A stretch of 23,953 nt of DNA from Thalassospira sp. UBA1131 (GTDB lineage: Bacteria; Pseudomonadota; Alphaproteobacteria; Rhodospirillales; Thalassospiraceae), in the NCBI RefSeq assembly GCF_002311515.1, contig NZ_DCAO01000104.1, positions 1 through 23,953 on the forward strand, written 5' to 3'. A program made the position numbers and the translations under genes. The notes under the pieces were generated by a model. The model had not been told where the DNA came from. It made no database searches and was given only the letters and a program-made list of their open reading frames with translations. Below are positions 21,812 through 23,953 of the stretch, piece after piece (position 1 is the first letter of the stretch; each line of letters begins with the position of its first letter).

Positions 21812-22945
21812 ATGGCAACTCAGCGTATTATTGATTTTCTCGCACAGAACCGCCCGGAAGGCCCTTGCCTTGTTGTTGACCTCGACGTTGTTCAGCGCAA
21901 CTACGAGACCTTTACCCGTGCTTTGCCGAGCTCGCGCATTTTCTATGCCGTCAAAGCAAACCCGGCACCGGAAGTTCTGAGCCTGCTTGCCGACCTTGGC
22001 AGCAACTTTGACACCGCATCCGTCCCGGAAATCGAAATGGCGATGGCCGCTGGTGCAAGCCCGGACCGCATTTCGTTTGGCAACACCATCAAAAAAGAAC
22101 GCGACATTGCGCGCGCTTTTGAACTTGGTGTGCGCCTTTATGCGGTTGATTGCGTCGAAGAAGTCGAAAAAATTGCCCGTGTTGCACCGGGTGCGCAGGT
22201 ATTCTGCCGCATTCTGACCGACGGCGTTGGCGCAGAATGGCCGCTGTCGCGCAAATTCGGTTGCGCGCCTTCCATGGCGCTCGAAGTTCTTCAGCATGCC
22301 CATCACATGGGTCTGGATGCCTATGGCGTGTCGTTCCATGTCGGGTCGCAGCAGTGCAACCTTGACGCCTGGGACACCGCCCTTTCCGAAGCATCGTCGA
22401 TCTTCCGTACCCTGGCGGAAAAAGGCATTCACCTTCGCATGGTCAATATGGGTGGGGGCTTCCCGACCCGTTACCTGCGCGACATTCCGGCAACCGAAGC
22501 ATACGGTGCGGCGATTGTTGATGCGCTTCACAACCACTTTGGCAACCACATGCCCGAAACCATTATCGAACCGGGCCGTGGCATGGTGGGTGATGCCGGC
22601 GTGATCAAAGCCGAGGTTGTTCTGATTTCGCGCAAGCATGCCGATGATCCGGTGCGCTGGGTTTACCTTGATATCGGTAAATTCGGTGGCCTTGCCGAAA
22701 CTATGGACGAAGCCATCCGCTATCCGATCACTACGATCCATGATGGCGGCGAAGTTGCCCCGTGTGTTCTGGCTGGTCCGACCTGTGATTCGGCTGATGT
22801 GCTGTATGAAAAGACCCCGTATGACCTGCCGGTCTCTTTGACCATCGGTGACGAGGTTCTGATCGAGGCAACCGGTGCCTATACCACCACTTATGCATCT
22901 GTGGCGTTCAACGGCTTCTCGCCGCTTGCCGCCTATATCATCTGA
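21812..22945 (+). CDS. Type III PLP-dependent decarboxylase, ornithine (possibly ornithine/lysine) decarboxylase
   Basis: 377 residues from the ATG at 21812. The alanine-racemase-like barrel carries the PLP lysine K48 (FYAVKANPAP), H176 (SFHVGSQ), the glycine loop GGGFPT (214-219) and EPGR (253-256). The C-terminal domain carries the catalytic cysteine C325 (GPTCDSADVLYEKTPYDLP) and GAYTTTY near 355-361. Length and motifs fit the short ornithine/lysine decarboxylases of alphaproteobacteria, which make putrescine (or cadaverine) in the cytoplasm with loss of carbon dioxide. Diaminopimelate decarboxylase is less likely, because the length and the CDS/DLP motif are of the ornithine type. A GNAT acetyltransferase gene follows after 23 bases. 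The structured leader suggests feedback by polyamines or their precursor. Lysine versus ornithine preference cannot be settled here. Confidence 0.93.
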   Translation: MATQRIIDFLAQNRPEGPCLVVDLDVVQRNYETFTRALPSSRIFYAVKANPAPEVLSLLADLGSNFDTASVPEIEMAMAAGASPDRISFGNTIKKERDIARAFELGVRLYAVDCVEEVEKIARVAPGAQVFCRILTDGVGAEWPLSRKFGCAPSMALEVLQHAHHMGLDAYGVSFHVGSQQCNLDAWDTALSEASSIFRTLAEKGIHLRMVNMGGGFPTRYLRDIPATEAYGAAIVDALHNHFGNHMPETIIEPGRGMVGDAGVIKAEVVLISRKHADDPVRWVYLDIGKFGGLAETMDEAIRYPITTIHDGGEVAPCVLAGPTCDSADVLYEKTPYDLPVSLTIGDEVLIEATGAYTTTYASVAFNGFSPLAAYII

Positions 22946-22968
22946 CCCCATTCGGGAAAGATAGGCCA

Positions 22969-23475
22969 ATGATCACAATTGATCGCGAAGGCGCATATTC
23001 GCACATTGAACGCGAAAAGCTGCTTGATCGCGTAATGGGTCAGGCGCGGTTTCAGAAATCGTCTGAAATCCTGCGCCGTAATCGGCTTCCGGCGGACGGT
23101 CTTGCGTTTGTCGCCCACGACGGCAAACAAATGATCGGCACTGTCCGGTTGTGGAATGTCAATGCTGGCGATGCAGGGGATGCATTGCTGCTCGGTCCGC
23201 TTGCCGTCGACAAGATCTATAGCGGGTCCGGCGTGGGCGCCGGTCTGGTTTATGCCGCCCTTAATGCGGCACAGGCTGCCGGTCACCGTTCGGTTCTTCT
23301 GGTGGGGGATCCGGACTACTACGCACGCTTTGGCTTCCATGCGGCCCCCGCAAGCGGGCTTTTGATGCCCGGCCATTTTGACCGTCACCGGTTCCAGGCG
23401 GTCCATCTTGGCAACGGCGATGCACTTAGCGGATCAACCGGTATGCTGACCGCAACCGGGGCCATGCTCCACTAA
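22969..23475 (+). CDS. GNAT family N-acetyltransferase
   Basis: 168 residues. The acetyl-CoA-binding motif A is LGPLAVDKIYSGSGVGAGLVYAALNAA (about 82-108), followed by VLLVGDPDYYARFGFHAA, which is motif B and typical of YhbS-like acetyltransferases. It lies 23 bases after the decarboxylase and before a strong terminator, so the two genes form an operon. The pairing suggests acetylation of a polyamine or a related amine, but YhbS-like proteins have varied or unknown acceptors, so this is inference. Cytoplasmic. Confidence 0.9.
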   Translation: MITIDREGAYSHIEREKLLDRVMGQARFQKSSEILRRNRLPADGLAFVAHDGKQMIGTVRLWNVNAGDAGDALLLGPLAVDKIYSGSGVGAGLVYAALNAAQAAGHRSVLLVGDPDYYARFGFHAAPASGLLMPGHFDRHRFQAVHLGNGDALSGSTGMLTATGAMLH

Positions 23476-23496
23476 GACATCAAAGCGATACGACAA

Positions 23497-23533
23497 AAAA
23501 ATCCCGGCCCGGGTTTCCCCGGCCGGGATTTTT
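23497..23533. terminator. Bidirectional intrinsic terminator after the acetyltransferase gene
   Basis: AAAAATCCCGGCC (23497-23509) pairs perfectly with the complement at 23521-23533, with an inner GGG-TTT-CCC in the loop, and ends in TTTTT on both strands. It separates convergent genes ending at 23475 and 23558. Confidence 0.93.
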
Positions 23534-23557
23534 GTTATCCGACCTTTGCCGATCAGA

Positions 23558-23953
23558 TCAGCAGGTCTTTTCCGACAACCAGCCGATAAACACGCCGTTC
23601 TGTTCAAGGCGTTCATGGGCAAAGCATTCGCCGCCGGGATAGGCGCTATTGGCCGGGGTGTAGCGCACAATATCTTCGCCGGGCAGAATGTTGGTCGTGG
23701 TTTCGACCTGTTCGGTATGGGCGGTGCCCATGCCGTCAGAAGTGACGAGACAATCATAACGCCCGCCATTGCCATTGATGGTTCGGACACCGACCATGCC
23801 ATGATCCATCGGCCAGGCTTTCAGCACCGACACCAGATCACCGGGATTTTTGGCAAGGCAGGCGGTGATGGCGGGCATCATGTCATCGAAATAGCGCGTC
23901 CAGATGCCATCGCCCTGTCTTTTAAGCTCGGCAACCGAGACCACCGGGAAATC
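23558..23953 (-). CDS. Hypothetical protein, partial at its N-terminus
   Basis: The minus-strand frame is open to the right edge (132 codons), so the start is probably beyond the window; a GTG at 23942-23944 is an internal option. I do not recognise the family. Visible features are an acidic, soluble sequence with GIWTRYFDDMMPAITACLAKNPGD, a glycine-rich VRTINGNGGRYDC, and a C-terminal half with YPGGECFAHERLEQNGVFIGWLSEKTC. Four cysteines could form disulfides if the missing N-terminus is a signal peptide. Third-position GC preference looks like that of neighbouring genes, and it ends just before a shared terminator, which supports a real gene. Confidence 0.65.
   Translation of the reverse strand, partial: DFPVVSVAELKRQGDGIWTRYFDDMMPAITACLAKNPGDLVSVLKAWPMDHGMVGVRTINGNGGRYDCLVTSDGMGTAHTEQVETTTNILPGEDIVRYTPANSAYPGGECFAHERLEQNGVFIGWLSEKTC

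Noticed and set aside
21536..22969. A 477-codon minus-strand open frame opposite the decarboxylase and its leader
   Set aside because: The plus strand encodes a full-length decarboxylase with all catalytic motifs; the antisense translation is unlike any protein and also crosses the structured leader.
1..23953. CRISPR arrays, prophage, toxin-antitoxin or defence genes, tRNA or rRNA genes
   Set aside because: I saw no regularly spaced repeats, phage structural genes, nuclease or defence domains, or cloverleaf-type sequences on either strand.

Overview
The window reads as ordinary, densely coded chromosomal DNA of a free-living alphaproteobacterium. Gene content (two family-5 peptide-type ABC importers, an AGCS symporter, an alphaproteobacterial-type ornithine decarboxylase with a long structured leader), moderately high GC and short ATGA or 8-base gene overlaps fit the Rhodospirillales, perhaps a marine Thalassospira-like organism. 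That placement is inference from memory. I see no tRNA, rRNA, CRISPR array, phage gene, transposase or integrase.

Layout. (1) 1-4798, minus strand: a Dpp/Opp-type importer operon, transcribed as binding protein, permease B, a fused permease C + ATPase D polypeptide, and ATPase F, which runs off the left edge. A terminator-like stem-loop follows the binding-protein gene. (2) 4799-5038: an AT-rich divergent control region with overlapping promoters and two near-identical 16-base palindromes 31 bases apart. (3) 5039-6971, plus: a DUF1028 protein and an M20 amidohydrolase of the N-carbamoyl-amino-acid/allantoate type. With the divergent importer they form a plausible import-and-hydrolyse module. 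(4) 7296-9282, plus: UspA-type stress protein and AGCS alanine/glycine symporter, then a strong terminator. (5) 9493-11139, plus: U32 (TrhP-like) tRNA-hydroxylation protein, sharing a bidirectional terminator with a convergent DedA membrane protein (11206-11799).

(6) 11890-19628 is the most unusual architecture. A second importer operon on the minus strand (binding protein, B, C, D, F, amidase) and a divergent LysR regulator lie between two direct repeats of the 3' end of a DUF3830 gene. The right copy is the end of an intact DUF3830 gene. The left copy is a 22-codon remnant with no gene body. The block therefore looks like an inserted or rearranged cassette. (7) 19560-21220, minus: DUF3830 and an ArsB/CitM-type ion permease in one operon.

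(8) 21221-23475, plus: a roughly 590-base non-coding region holding a structured leader that resembles the alphaproteobacterial speF leader, then an ornithine-decarboxylase-family enzyme and a GNAT acetyltransferase. The leader contains a nine-base element that can pair either with a local hairpin partner or with the bases overlapping the decarboxylase ribosome binding site. (9) After a bidirectional terminator, a partial unrecognised gene runs off the right edge on the minus strand.

The common theme is uptake and breakdown of amino acids, peptides and amides. The strongest leads are the decarboxylase leader switch, the DUF3830-bounded cassette, and the twin-palindrome control region of the DUF1028/M20/importer module.
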